Shown here: piece by piece, positions 37,043 through 45,466 of the stretch
Layout of the letters: each line of letters begins with the position of its first letter
How positions within the stretch are numbered: position 1 is the stretch's first letter
Source of the DNA: Flavobacterium sp. AED
GTDB taxonomy: Bacteria; Bacteroidota; Bacteroidia; Flavobacteriales; Flavobacteriaceae
Direction: 5' to 3'
Assembly: GCF_000812945.1 (NCBI RefSeq)
Contig: NZ_JSYM01000001.1
Location: 806,001 to 870,000, forward strand
DNA: 64,000 nucleotides
Position numbers and translations under genes: made by a program
Notes under the pieces: model-generated
What the model saw: the letters and a program-made list of their open reading frames with translations, nothing else
The model's database searches: none
Told to the model about the DNA's origin: nothing

Positions 37043-37321
37043 TCATTTTTTAATGATTTTATCGTTTTCAAAAGTCTCTTGATATTCTACTTGATCGTTT
37101 CTGTCATAGCGAATCCAAGAGCCATTTTTCTTACTGTTTTTGAAATTTCCAACTTGCCACAATTGCTCGGTCTCCCGATAAAACAGCCACTCTCCTTCCA
37201 TCAGTCCATTAATAAAAGTACCTTTCGCTTTCATTTTTCCATTTTTGAAAAAATAAGTCAATTTATCCCCAACTAACTCATGGGTTATTTGTCCGTTTAG
37301 GTAGTATTTTTTATCTAACAT
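37043..37321 (-). CDS. Small MORN/YwqK-like repeat protein
   Basis: The 92-residue protein is made of short repeats of about 22 residues: YYLNGQITHELVGDKLTYFF, KNGKMKAKGTFINGLMEGEWLFY, and NFKNSKKNGSWIRYDRNDQV. The pattern G-x-x-x-G-x-W/Y-x-x-Y is shared by MORN repeats and the YwqK-type family, in which YwqK is annotated as an antitoxin in some systems. No partner toxin gene is adjacent, so that label is not justified here. There is no signal peptide. Confidence 0.7.
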   Translation of the reverse strand: MLDKKYYLNGQITHELVGDKLTYFFKNGKMKAKGTFINGLMEGEWLFYRETEQLWQVGNFKNSKKNGSWIRYDRNDQVEYQETFENDKIIKK

Positions 37322-37540
37322 TTGAATTTAATTATATTTTTTATTTTCACAAACTGTCTGCAAACTTATTGGTCTTACAAAATTATCCCAATCACCTAAA
37401 TTCGACTAGATTAGTCTGATAAACACTATATTTAATTTACACGAATTTATAAAAAAACAACTGCAAATAATCGAAAGTTCCATTTATTTCCTGAAACTTT
37501 TCGTATCTAAATAGTAGCTCTAAAACCAAATCGTTCTCAC

Positions 37541-37655
37541 AACTGCGTGAGGGATGGAAGCGGCATCCTTTCCTTTTTTCTTTAAAAAGGAAAGATACAG
37601 CGTACAGCCCGACCCGGACGGAGTTTACGGAGGATGGGGCACGCCCGGAAACAAT
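37541..37655 (-). repeat. Structured intergenic repeat, copy B
   Basis: Read on the minus strand the element begins GGGCGTGCCCC, continues through CGGGTCGGGCTGTACGCTG, forms a hairpin in which ATCTTTCCTTTTT pairs with AAAAAGGAAAGGAT, and ends GCCGCTTCCATCCCTCACGC. A 66-codon open frame on the other strand (37554-37754) runs through it and looks spurious. The element lies in the 479-base gap before porX. The rest of that gap is AT-rich, apart from -7-like boxes at 37674 and 37773. Confidence 0.75.
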
Positions 37656-37772
37656 TTCAATGCAAAAAATTCCTATCTTTGTTTAGGAATACGAACAACT
37701 ATTGCACGAAAAATTATCATAATATTAGCAACTAACCGTTGCAAAAAACAGTAAATTGGCACTTTCAATTAC

Positions 37773-37780
37773 TACTTTTG
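37773..37780 (+). promoter_or_regulatory. Predicted -7 box of porX
   Basis: TACTTTTG matches TAnnTTTG, with a transcript start predicted near 37787, about 14 bases before the chosen ATG. No well-spaced TTG is present. A second box, TATCTTTG at 37674-37681, lies about 125 bases upstream of the ATG. Confidence 0.4.
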
Positions 37781-37800
37781 AACACTTGTTAATACGAATT

Positions 37801-39354
37801 ATGGATAAAATAAAAATACTTTGGGTAGATGATGAAATCGACCTTTTAAAGCCACATATATTGTTTCTGGAAAAGAAAAATTACGAAGTTACTACTTGTA
37901 ATAACGGTCGTGATGCGGTTGATATTTTTGAGGAAAACAATTTTGACATTGTTTTCCTGGATGAAAATATGCCTGGAATGAGTGGTCTGGAAACGCTGTC
38001 GGAAATGAAGGAGAAAAAATCTTCGGTTCCCATGATTATGATTACCAAAAGTGAGGAGGAATACATCATGGAGGAAGCGATTGGCTCTAAAATTGCCGAT
38101 TATTTAATCAAACCCGTAAATCCGAATCAGATTTTGTTGAGTTTGAAGAAAAATCTGGATCATTCCCGATTGATTTCGCAAAAAACAACCTTGGATTATC
38201 AGAAGGAATTTAGAAAAATTACCATGGAAATGGCGATGGTGAATTCCTATGAAGACTGGATTGAATTGTATAAGAAATTGATTTTTTGGGAACTCGAATT
38301 AGAGAATATCAACGATCAAAGTATGGTTGAAATTCTAGAATCCCAAAAAACGGAAGCCAATTCGCAATTTGGGAAATTCATTGAGCGTAATTATGAAGAT
38401 TGGTTTAAACCAAAAGCGGATAAACCAGTGCAATCGCACACTTTATTTAGAGAATTAGTGGTTCCTGAAATTGTTAAAAAAGACAAACCAATTTTGTTTG
38501 TGGTGATTGATAATTTGCGTTACGATCAATGGAAAGCCTTTGAAAGTGTGGTGAGTAATTATTATAAACTGGAAAAAGAAGTTCCGTATTACGCGATTTT
38601 GCCAACGGCTACACAATATGCTAGAAATGCTATTTTCTCTGGTTTGACGCCACTGGAGATGGAAAAACAGTTTCCACAATATTGGAAAAATGATCCAGAA
38701 GAAGGCGGAAAAAACCTGTATGAAGCAGAGTTTTTGTCGGCACAATTGAAACGTTTGGGATTGCATATTAAGGAAGATTATTTCAAAATTACGAATCTTG
38801 CCGGAGGTAAAAAACTCGTTGAAGGTTTTAAAGCGTTAAAAAATAACGATTTGGTCACCGTGGTTTACAATTTTGTAGACATGCTTTCACACGCCAAAAC
38901 TGAAATGGATGTGGTAAAAGAACTTGCTTCCGACGATAAAGCATATCGCTCATTGACGTTGAGTTGGTTTAAAAATTCTCCGTTGTTGGAAATTATCCAA
39001 CAGGCACAAAAAATGGGTTTCAAGTTGATTTTAACTACGGATCACGGAACTATAAACGTGAAAAATCCATCGAAAGTGGTGGGTGATAAAAATACCAGTT
39101 TGAATTTGCGTTACAAAACAGGACGCAGTTTGACTTACGAACACAAAGATGTTTATGCAGTGAAAGAACCAAAAAATATTGGTTTACCAACGATAAATAT
39201 GAGTAGTTCTTATATTTTTGCAAAAAATGATTTGTTTTTGGCGTATGTCAACAATTACAATCATTATGTGAGTTATTACAAAAATACGTATCAGCATGGT
39301 GGAATTTCATTGGAAGAAATGATTATTCCTTTTTTAGTTTTTAACCCTAAATAG
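37801..39354 (+). CDS. porX: PorX-type response regulator with PglZ phosphatase domain
   Basis: PorX is the response regulator linked to the type IX secretion system and gliding in Bacteroidota. The frame opens at 37756, but MDKIKILWVDDEID at the ATG at 37801 gives a normal receiver start and 517 residues. The receiver (about 1-120) has D10-D11 and phosphoacceptor D54 in FLDENMPGMSG. A helical linker follows, and a PglZ alkaline-phosphatase-superfamily domain covers about 205-515, with VVIDNLRYDQW, ILTTDHGTINVKNPS and a terminal HGGISLEEMIIPFLVF. The domain has phosphodiesterase activity in characterised PorX. The partner kinase PorY is not in the window. Confidence 0.93.
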   Translation: MDKIKILWVDDEIDLLKPHILFLEKKNYEVTTCNNGRDAVDIFEENNFDIVFLDENMPGMSGLETLSEMKEKKSSVPMIMITKSEEEYIMEEAIGSKIADYLIKPVNPNQILLSLKKNLDHSRLISQKTTLDYQKEFRKITMEMAMVNSYEDWIELYKKLIFWELELENINDQSMVEILESQKTEANSQFGKFIERNYEDWFKPKADKPVQSHTLFRELVVPEIVKKDKPILFVVIDNLRYDQWKAFESVVSNYYKLEKEVPYYAILPTATQYARNAIFSGLTPLEMEKQFPQYWKNDPEEGGKNLYEAEFLSAQLKRLGLHIKEDYFKITNLAGGKKLVEGFKALKNNDLVTVVYNFVDMLSHAKTEMDVVKELASDDKAYRSLTLSWFKNSPLLEIIQQAQKMGFKLILTTDHGTINVKNPSKVVGDKNTSLNLRYKTGRSLTYEHKDVYAVKEPKNIGLPTINMSSSYIFAKNDLFLAYVNNYNHYVSYYKNTYQHGGISLEEMIIPFLVFNPK

Positions 39355-39427
39355 GATTTTTTTTTAGTCTCAGTTTTCAGTTTTCGGTGCAACCTTAAAC
39401 TTTAAAATTTAAACAAATTTAAAAGTA

Positions 39428-39835
39428 ATGAATGTTATTTTTTCTTTAGATCAACTCGAGGAAGTTGCACAAAAAATCATAGTCGAAAACCCAAACAAAG
39501 TGATTCTTTTTCATGGAGAAATGGGTGTTGGGAAAACCACATTAATCAAACAGTTGTGTAAAACCCTGGGAGTTATAGGAGCTACGAGTAGTCCAACTTT
39601 TTCTTTAGTTAATGAATACCAAACGACTAACAATCAAATCGTTTATCATTTTGATTTTTACAGATTGAATCATGAAGTTGAAGCGTTAGACATGGGCGTT
39701 GATGATTATTTGTATTCCGGAAATTGGTGTTTTATAGAATGGGCGGAGAAGATTCCGAATTTGATTCCTGAAACCCATTCTGTCATTACGATTACCCTAC
39801 TTCCCGATGGAAAACGTGCTTTAGAATTAAGATAA
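39428..39835 (+). CDS. tsaE: tRNA threonylcarbamoyladenosine biosynthesis ATPase
   Basis: TsaE is the small P-loop ATPase that works with TsaB and TsaD to place threonylcarbamoyl on A37 of ANN-decoding tRNAs. The 135-residue length is typical. The Walker A motif is GEMGVGKTTLIKQ near residue 29. TSSPTFSLVNEY is the switch-like segment near 52, and FDFYRLNHEVEALDMG with WCFIEWAEKI is the family's conserved second half. It lies 73 bases after porX. The threonylcarbamoyl-AMP synthase of the same pathway is encoded at 51782-52402. Confidence 0.94.
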   Translation: MNVIFSLDQLEEVAQKIIVENPNKVILFHGEMGVGKTTLIKQLCKTLGVIGATSSPTFSLVNEYQTTNNQIVYHFDFYRLNHEVEALDMGVDDYLYSGNWCFIEWAEKIPNLIPETHSVITITLLPDGKRALELR

Positions 39836-39846
39836 AACAATTACGT

Positions 39847-40320
39847 ATGAGTTTAGAAAATACAGTTGAAATTATACCTTTTACCACAGCTTTAACGGAG
39901 CCTATAAAAACCTTGAATATAGAATGGCTCAAGAAATATTTCAAGGTGGAGCCCAAAGATGAAATCGTATTATCGAATCCCCAAGGCGAAATCATCGACA
40001 AAGGCGGAATGATTTTTTATGCAAAATACAATGACAAAATCATTGGCACGGTTTCCTTAATAAAAATCGACGACACCACATTTGAATTGAGTAAAATGGC
40101 GGTTACCGACGGGGTTCAAGGATTGGGAATAGGAAAAAAACTGATGGTTCATTGTATGGATATCGCTGAAGAGAAAGGAATTAAAAAACTTATTTTATAT
40201 TCGAACAGAAAATTACTGCCAGCAATCCATTTGTATGAAAAATTTGGTTTTGTAGAAATATCTTTAGAAGATGGTGTTTACGAAAGAGCTGATATTAAAA
40301 TGGAAAGAATCATCCGTTAA
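39847..40320 (+). CDS. GNAT-family N-acetyltransferase
   Basis: This 157-residue acetyltransferase fold begins with LNIEWLKKYFKVEPKDEIVLSNP. Its central strands KYNDKIIGTVSLIKID and FELSKMAVTDGVQGLGIGKKLM carry the acetyl-CoA-binding Q/R-x-x-G-x-G/A-type motif, here VQGLGIGKKL. ILYSNRKLLPAIHLYEKFGFVEI is the usual C-terminal motif. The substrate is unknown. It follows tsaE after 11 bases and is likely cotranscribed. Confidence 0.88.
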   Translation: MSLENTVEIIPFTTALTEPIKTLNIEWLKKYFKVEPKDEIVLSNPQGEIIDKGGMIFYAKYNDKIIGTVSLIKIDDTTFELSKMAVTDGVQGLGIGKKLMVHCMDIAEEKGIKKLILYSNRKLLPAIHLYEKFGFVEISLEDGVYERADIKMERIIR

Positions 40321-40412
40321 TTTAAATTTAAGCTCGAACGCACTTTCAGCCAACTCAATTGCCTTTTTCTAAAACTTTTTCCGTAAATTGTACCCTAAAT
40401 TTCACAGCACTA

Positions 40413-41612
40413 ATGCCAATAACGATAACACCATTCACTAAACAGCAGTTATTACCTCAAGAAGAAAAACTCGAGATACGAAGACGGAAAAGCGACCTTT
40501 TTATTGGAATTCCAAAAGAAACCAGTTATCAAGAACGCCGTATTTGTCTGACTCCTGATGCTGTAAATACACTAACTTATCATGGCCATCGGGTAATGAT
40601 TGAAGCTGGTGCAGGTGAAAGTTCCAGTTATTCGGATAAAGAATATTTTGAAGCAGGAGCCGAAATTACTAATGATACCAAAAAGGTATTTAGTTGCCCC
40701 ATGATATTGAAAGTAGAGCCCGCTACCCTAGCCGAAATCGAAATGATGAATCAGAAAGCGATTTTGATATCAGCAATTCAATTGAAAACAAGAAAAAAAG
40801 CTTATTTTGAGGCTTTAACCAAAAAGAAAATCACAGCACTTGCCTTTGAATACATAAAAGATGAAGACGGTACCTATCCGGCAGTCAAATCATTGAGTGA
40901 AATTGCAGGAACTGCCTCAATTTTAATTGCAGCCGAGTTAATGATTACCAATGAATTTGGAAAAGGATTATTATTCGGAAATATTACTGGCGTTCCTCCC
41001 ACTGAAGTTGTTATTTTAGGCGCAGGAACCGTTGGAGAATTTGCCGCTAAAACAGCCATTGGTTTGGGCGCGACGGTTAAAGTATTTGACAATTCGATTA
41101 CCAAATTACGCCGACTGCAAAATAATTTAAATCAACGCGTTTTTACTTCTACTATTCAACCTAAATCGTTACTGAAAGCATTAAGACGCTGTGATGTCGC
41201 TATTGGCGCCATGAGAGGCATGGAACGTTGCCCAGTTGTAGTAACGGAAACTATGGTAGAATACATGAAAAAAGGAGCCGTTATCGTAGATGTAAGCATT
41301 GATACCGGTGGTTGCTTTGAGACTTCGGAAGTGACTTCACATGAAAAACCAACCTTTATTAAGAATAATGTTTTGCACTATTGTGTCCCCAATATCCCTT
41401 CCCGTTACTCAAAAACGGCTTCGTTATCCATTAGCAATATCATCACTCCTTATTTGTTGCAAATTGCTGAAGATGGCGGAATTGAAAGCGCTTTACGATG
41501 CAATAAAGGATTAAAAAACGGAGTTTATCTCTATCATGGGATTCTTACCAATAAAGCAATTGGCGATTGGTTTGATTTACCTATTAACGATATCAATTTA
41601 ATTGTTTTTTAA
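40413..41612 (+). CDS. ald: Alanine dehydrogenase
   Basis: This NAD-dependent enzyme interconverts L-alanine and pyruvate plus ammonia. The frame opens at 40359, but the ATG at 40413 (MPITITPFTKQQLLPQEEKL) seems the real start and gives 399 residues. The first 18 codons of the longer frame lie in a typical AT-rich spacer. Domains are an N-terminal catalytic region with IGIPKETSYQERRICLTPDAV and HRVMIEAGAGESSSYSD, and a Rossmann region with VVILGAGTVGEFAAKTAIGL and AIGAMRGMERCPVVVTE. A homologous saccharopine or transhydrogenase function is less likely given VDVSIDTGGCFETSEVTSH. It stands alone downstream of the GNAT gene. Confidence 0.9.
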   Translation: MPITITPFTKQQLLPQEEKLEIRRRKSDLFIGIPKETSYQERRICLTPDAVNTLTYHGHRVMIEAGAGESSSYSDKEYFEAGAEITNDTKKVFSCPMILKVEPATLAEIEMMNQKAILISAIQLKTRKKAYFEALTKKKITALAFEYIKDEDGTYPAVKSLSEIAGTASILIAAELMITNEFGKGLLFGNITGVPPTEVVILGAGTVGEFAAKTAIGLGATVKVFDNSITKLRRLQNNLNQRVFTSTIQPKSLLKALRRCDVAIGAMRGMERCPVVVTETMVEYMKKGAVIVDVSIDTGGCFETSEVTSHEKPTFIKNNVLHYCVPNIPSRYSKTASLSISNIITPYLLQIAEDGGIESALRCNKGLKNGVYLYHGILTNKAIGDWFDLPINDINLIVF

Positions 41613-41633
41613 GCAAACTTTCTTTTACCTTTG
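41602..41633 (+). promoter_or_regulatory. Predicted promoter of the DUF4258 gene
   Basis: TTG at 41602-41604, a 21-base spacer and TACCTTTG at 41626-41633 fit the Bacteroidota promoter closely. The transcript would begin near 41640, about 9 bases before the ATG. The -33 element overlaps the last codons of the alanine dehydrogenase gene. Confidence 0.65.
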
Positions 41634-41648
41634 CCAAAAATTTAAAAC

Positions 41649-42023
41649 ATGAAATTCGTACATCGTTTTGCTTATTATCTTATTGGTTTAATATTAGGAT
41701 TGTTTTTTGTAGCCGCTATTTTTAGTGGAAAAGATACCCGTTGCAATTATTTTCCAAATGCAAGAGTATTGAATGATTTAAGAAATAAACCTTTTGGTTA
41801 TTCTGAAAAAGCATCCCAAATATTAGCCGAAAAGTGGATTGATACCATTGATATAAAAAACACGTTGCAATACGGCGATGTTGACTTTGACAAAAGCAAT
41901 ACCGAATTTGGTAAACGTAAAATATACGTGATTGAAGGTAAAACCTTGAAAGGTCAAGAAATTATCCTAAAAATAAAAAACGAAGAAAGCAAAGCTACTT
42001 TAGAAGAAATAATTAAGAAATAG
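41649..42023 (+). CDS. Membrane-anchored DUF4258-like protein
   Basis: This 124-residue protein has an N-terminal membrane helix (about 7-26) and a soluble domain. PNARVLNDLRNKPFGYSEKA and LQYGDVDFDKSNTEFGKRKIYVIEG with a terminal GQEIILKIKNEESKATLEEI resemble DUF4258, a small family of unknown function. It has its own predicted promoter directly after the alanine dehydrogenase gene. No clear terminator follows; the 354-base gap downstream holds a structured repeat and AT-rich DNA only. Confidence 0.75.
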   Translation: MKFVHRFAYYLIGLILGLFFVAAIFSGKDTRCNYFPNARVLNDLRNKPFGYSEKASQILAEKWIDTIDIKNTLQYGDVDFDKSNTEFGKRKIYVIEGKTLKGQEIILKIKNEESKATLEEIIKK

Positions 42024-42080
42024 ATTTAATTAATTATTGTTATTTAGGACTTAATTCTACAAATAACACGATTTGAATTT

Positions 42081-42190
42081 GGGCGTGACCCTACGTAAAA
42101 ACTTCGGGTCGTGCTGTACGTTCCCGCTTTTTTTCAAGAGGCTAAAACGCCTTTCAAAAAAGAGCTCCACTACCATCACTCACGCAAAGC
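42081..42190 (+). repeat. Structured intergenic repeat, copy C
   Basis: The element begins GGGCGTGACCC, has CGGGTCGTGCTGTACG, then an imperfect hairpin between CTTTTTTTCAAGAGGC and GCCTTTCAAAAAAG, and ends CATCACTCACGC. Its outer blocks match copy B at 37541-37655 in the same order. The rest of the gap (42024-42377) is AT-rich, with a short AAATCCGTGG...AATCTGTG stretch near 42300 and no gene. Confidence 0.75.
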
Positions 42191-42377
42191 AATATAAAAC
42201 AATTATTTACATATTCAACCGATATTACTATCCTTAATACTACAGATTTAAAATATTCCACAAATTAGAGAAACGTAAGTTAGATTTATTAGGGAAAATC
42301 CGTGGAAATCTTTTAAATCTGTGAAAAAAAAAAACAATGTTAGTCCGCAAAGTGAACTGTAATACTAAACAACTGCA

Positions 42378-43058
42378 TTAATCAACTGAAATCCAACTGA
42401 TTGTTTCTATTCCATTTTGTTTCAAATAGTCGTTTGTTTTGCTAAAATGCTTATTCCCAAACCATTTTCCCTGATTCGCACTCATTGGCGATGGATGCCC
42501 GGATTCTAAAACTAAATGTTTGTTTCGGTCAATTTTAAGTCCTTTTTTATGGGCAAAATTACCCCAAAGTAAAAATACCACATGTTCTTTTTCATCCGAA
42601 ATTTTCTGGATTACGGCATCTGTAAAAAGGTTCCATTTTAAATGTTTATGGCTGTTTGGATTATCTTCTCTCACTGTCAGTGAAGCATTCAAAAGCAAAA
42701 CACCCTGTTTCGCCCAAGCTTCTAGATTACCGGAAGTGGGCATAAAAATAGTTCCCAAATCATCACTCATTTCGCGGAAAATATTGCGTAAAGAAGGCGG
42801 AATCCTGACTCCGTCATTTACAGAGAAACACAAACCATTGGCTTCGCCTTTTCCATGATACGGATCTTGGCCAATAATAACCACTTTTACATCTTTGAAG
42901 CTGCAATAGTTAAAAGCCGCAAAAATCAAATCTTTCGGAGGATAGCAAGTATGAATTTTATATTCTTCTTCAACGGTTTCCATTAAATCCTGAAAATAGG
43001 GTTTCTGGATTTCGTCTGATAAAATAGATTGCCATTCTGGATTGAGATTGATTTGCAT
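42378..43058 (-). CDS. ung: Uracil-DNA glycosylase
   Basis: Ung removes uracil from DNA and starts base-excision repair. The 226-residue protein is a family 1 enzyme. The catalytic motif VVIIGQDPYHGKGEANGLCFS lies near residue 60, LLLNASLTVRED near 120, and the second active-site motif LESGHPSPMSANQG near 185. FLLWGNFAHKKG is also typical. The gene is leftward and divergent from mutS2, with a spacer that contains GCAAAGTT-type repeats. Confidence 0.96.
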   Translation of the reverse strand: MQINLNPEWQSILSDEIQKPYFQDLMETVEEEYKIHTCYPPKDLIFAAFNYCSFKDVKVVIIGQDPYHGKGEANGLCFSVNDGVRIPPSLRNIFREMSDDLGTIFMPTSGNLEAWAKQGVLLLNASLTVREDNPNSHKHLKWNLFTDAVIQKISDEKEHVVFLLWGNFAHKKGLKIDRNKHLVLESGHPSPMSANQGKWFGNKHFSKTNDYLKQNGIETISWISVD

Positions 43059-43138
43059 GTAAATTATTTTGCCGTAAAGTTCGCAAAGTTTTTCGCAAAG
43101 TCGGCTAAAAAATTAATGCATTTCACTTTGAATCTTTG

Positions 43139-43146
43139 TAACTTTG
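43139..43146 (+). promoter_or_regulatory. Predicted -7 box of mutS2
   Basis: TAACTTTG fits TAnnTTTG, 24 bases before the chosen ATG at 43171. The surrounding spacer repeats short ACTTTG and CAAAGTT words, so chance matches are easy and the call is tentative. Confidence 0.35.
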
Positions 43147-43170
43147 AAACTTTACAACTTAGCTTATAAA

Positions 43171-45336
43171 ATGATATCCATCACCGAAAAAACGTTACAA
43201 GATTTACAATTCCCAACCGTTCTCGATACTATTTCGACGATTTGTAATACTGATATTGGAAAACAAAAAGCATTAGAAATCACTCCTTTTAAAGATAAGG
43301 AAACCTTGATGCAAGCATTAATGCAAACATCGGAATATGTTTCCTCTTTCCAGAATAACAATGCCATCCCTAATCATGGTTTTGATGCTATAACGCATGA
43401 AATTAAATTTCTTGCTATAGAAGATAGCTTTCTTGAAGTGGGTAGTTTTAGAAAAATTGCCACCATTTCATCAACCGCTAATTTCTTGTTGAATTTCTTG
43501 AAAAAATTTGAAGATTATTATCTCAACTTAAACACAAGAGCTTCACAAGTTGAATTTACCAAAGATATCATCACTATGGTCGATGAAGTAGTCGATAAAT
43601 ATGGCGAAATAAAAGACAATGCCTCACCTGATTTATTGGATATTCGTAGGAATATGAATGTAGTTCGTGGCAAAGTCAATCAGAGTTTTGGTACTGCATT
43701 AACGCAATACAATGCTTTGGGATATTTAGATGACATTAAGGAAAGTTTCGTTCAAAACAGACGAGTATTAGCCGTTCTTGCCATGTATCGTCGTAAAGTA
43801 AAAGGGTCAATTCTGGGCAGTTCTAAAACGGGAAGCATTGCGTATATCGAACCGGAAACGACACTCAAATATTCCCGTGAACTAAGCAATTTAGAATACG
43901 AGGAAAAAGAGGAAATCACCCGAATACTAAAGCAATTATCAAATAAAATTCGTCCTTTTTTACCACTACTAATTCAATATCAGGAATTTTTAAGTGACAT
44001 TGACGTGATTGCTGCAAAAGCTAAATATGCTAATAAAATTAATGGAATTTTGCCAACAATTACGGAGGATCGCCGACTCTATTTTAGAGATGCTTACCAT
44101 CCTATTTTGTATTTGAATAACAAGCAGAAAAATGAAATTACACATCCGCAGACTATTGAATTAAATCAGGAAAGTAGAATCATTGTGATTTCAGGCCCAA
44201 ATGCCGGAGGAAAAACCATTTCATTGAAAACGGTTGGATTGCTCCAATTGATGCTGCAATCCGGAATGTTGATTCCGGTACACGAACGCAGTGAAACGTT
44301 TTTGTTTGATCGTATTTTAACAGATATCGGAGATAATCAATCTATTGAAAATCATTTAAGTACCTACAGTTACCGATTGAAAAACATGAACTACTTTCTA
44401 AAGAAGTGTAATAAAAAAACCATGTTCCTGATTGATGAATTTGGTACCGGTTCTGATCCTGAATTAGGTGGTGCATTAGCCGAAATTTTCCTAGAAGAGT
44501 TTTACCATCGGGAAGCCTTCGGAATTATTACAACGCATTATTCGAATTTAAAAATTCTTGCTAATGAATTGCCTTATGCAACCAATGCCAATATGCTTTT
44601 TGACGAAAAAACATTAGAACCTTTATACAAGTTAGTTTTAGGACAAGCTGGAAGTTCTTTTACATTTGAAGTAGCCTTAAAAAACGGAATTCCATTTAGT
44701 TTAATAAATCGCGCTAAAAAGAAAATTGAAGTTGGAAAAGTACGTTTTGACAAAACGATTGCCACACTCCAAAAAGAGCGTTCAAAAATGGAAAAAACGT
44801 CGCAAACACTCAAAGAAGAGGAAACAAAAGCGCGTGAAGAAGGCAAGAAAATGGAAAACATCAATGTGAAAATCAAGCAAAAACTGGAAAGCTATCAGGA
44901 ATTATATGACAGCAATCAGAAAACGATTTACATTGGTCAAAAAATAGAAGATATAGCCGAGAAATATTTTAATAACAAAAACAAAAAAGACCTGATTGGG
45001 GAGTTTTTGAAAATTATTGAAATCGAAAATTCCAAACGTAAAAAAGCAACGCCTAAAGAGGCCAAAGCTATTATTGAAAAGAAAAAAGAAGTTATACAAG
45101 AAATCACTGTTCATGTAGAAGAAATTCGTCAGGAAAAGAAAGAAAAGAAACTAAAACCTGTAGTTGTAAAACCAAAAGCCATTCTTAAAGTTGGTGATCG
45201 TGTCCGAATGCTAGACGGAAAATCAGTAGGAAGCATTGATAAGATTGAAAAGAACAAAGCTGTAGTGAATTATGGTGTGTTTACTTCGAAAGTAAGCTTA
45301 GAGGAATTGGAATTCGTAGAAGCGGGTAAGAAGTAA
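43171..45336 (+). CDS. mutS2: MutS2-family ATPase lacking a Smr domain
   Basis: The frame opens at 43144, but MISITEKTLQDLQFPTVL at 43171 matches the family start and gives 721 residues. The clamp/core region (about 1-300) is followed by the ATPase with Walker A GPNAGGKTISLKT near residue 345 and Walker B FLIDEFGTGSDPELGGAL near 420. A long charged coiled coil (about 515-660) follows. The C-terminus is a small KOW-like beta domain, GDRVRMLDGKSVGSIDKI. The Smr endonuclease domain that ends many MutS2 proteins is absent. Known MutS2 roles are suppression of homologous recombination and rescue of collided ribosomes; which applies here is open. Confidence 0.9.
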   Translation: MISITEKTLQDLQFPTVLDTISTICNTDIGKQKALEITPFKDKETLMQALMQTSEYVSSFQNNNAIPNHGFDAITHEIKFLAIEDSFLEVGSFRKIATISSTANFLLNFLKKFEDYYLNLNTRASQVEFTKDIITMVDEVVDKYGEIKDNASPDLLDIRRNMNVVRGKVNQSFGTALTQYNALGYLDDIKESFVQNRRVLAVLAMYRRKVKGSILGSSKTGSIAYIEPETTLKYSRELSNLEYEEKEEITRILKQLSNKIRPFLPLLIQYQEFLSDIDVIAAKAKYANKINGILPTITEDRRLYFRDAYHPILYLNNKQKNEITHPQTIELNQESRIIVISGPNAGGKTISLKTVGLLQLMLQSGMLIPVHERSETFLFDRILTDIGDNQSIENHLSTYSYRLKNMNYFLKKCNKKTMFLIDEFGTGSDPELGGALAEIFLEEFYHREAFGIITTHYSNLKILANELPYATNANMLFDEKTLEPLYKLVLGQAGSSFTFEVALKNGIPFSLINRAKKKIEVGKVRFDKTIATLQKERSKMEKTSQTLKEEETKAREEGKKMENINVKIKQKLESYQELYDSNQKTIYIGQKIEDIAEKYFNNKNKKDLIGEFLKIIEIENSKRKKATPKEAKAIIEKKKEVIQEITVHVEEIRQEKKEKKLKPVVVKPKAILKVGDRVRMLDGKSVGSIDKIEKNKAVVNYGVFTSKVSLEELEFVEAGKK

Positions 45337-45387
45337 ATTTCAGATTGCAGACTTTAGTTCACAGGTTGAAGTCTCAGTAGATGTTTT

Positions 45388-45413
45388 GTCATTCCGACGA
45401 AGGAGGAATCACA
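45388..45413 (+). repeat. GTCATTCCGACGAAGGAGGAATC-type dispersed repeat fragment
   Basis: The segment GTCATTCCGACGAAGGAGG continues with AATCACA and contains an ATTCC...GGAAT inverted repeat. I recall very similar words in intergenic DNA of many Bacteroidota, but only this copy is seen in the window. It lies between mutS2 and the DCC gene. Confidence 0.4.
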
Positions 45414-45466
45414 TTAAGTTGAGTAACATCAAACGTTAAACATTTTTTAAAACACTAAACAAAAAT

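Noticed and set aside
37043..37321. YwqK-type antitoxin of a toxin-antitoxin pair
   Set aside because: The MORN-like repeats fit, but no neighbouring toxin gene is visible, so the functional label is unsupported.
37554..37754. 66-codon rightward open frame (MEAASFPFFFKK...)
   Set aside because: It runs through the structured repeat copy B, begins inside the repeat and has no protein-like composition. The matching block in copy C is not an open frame of the same kind.
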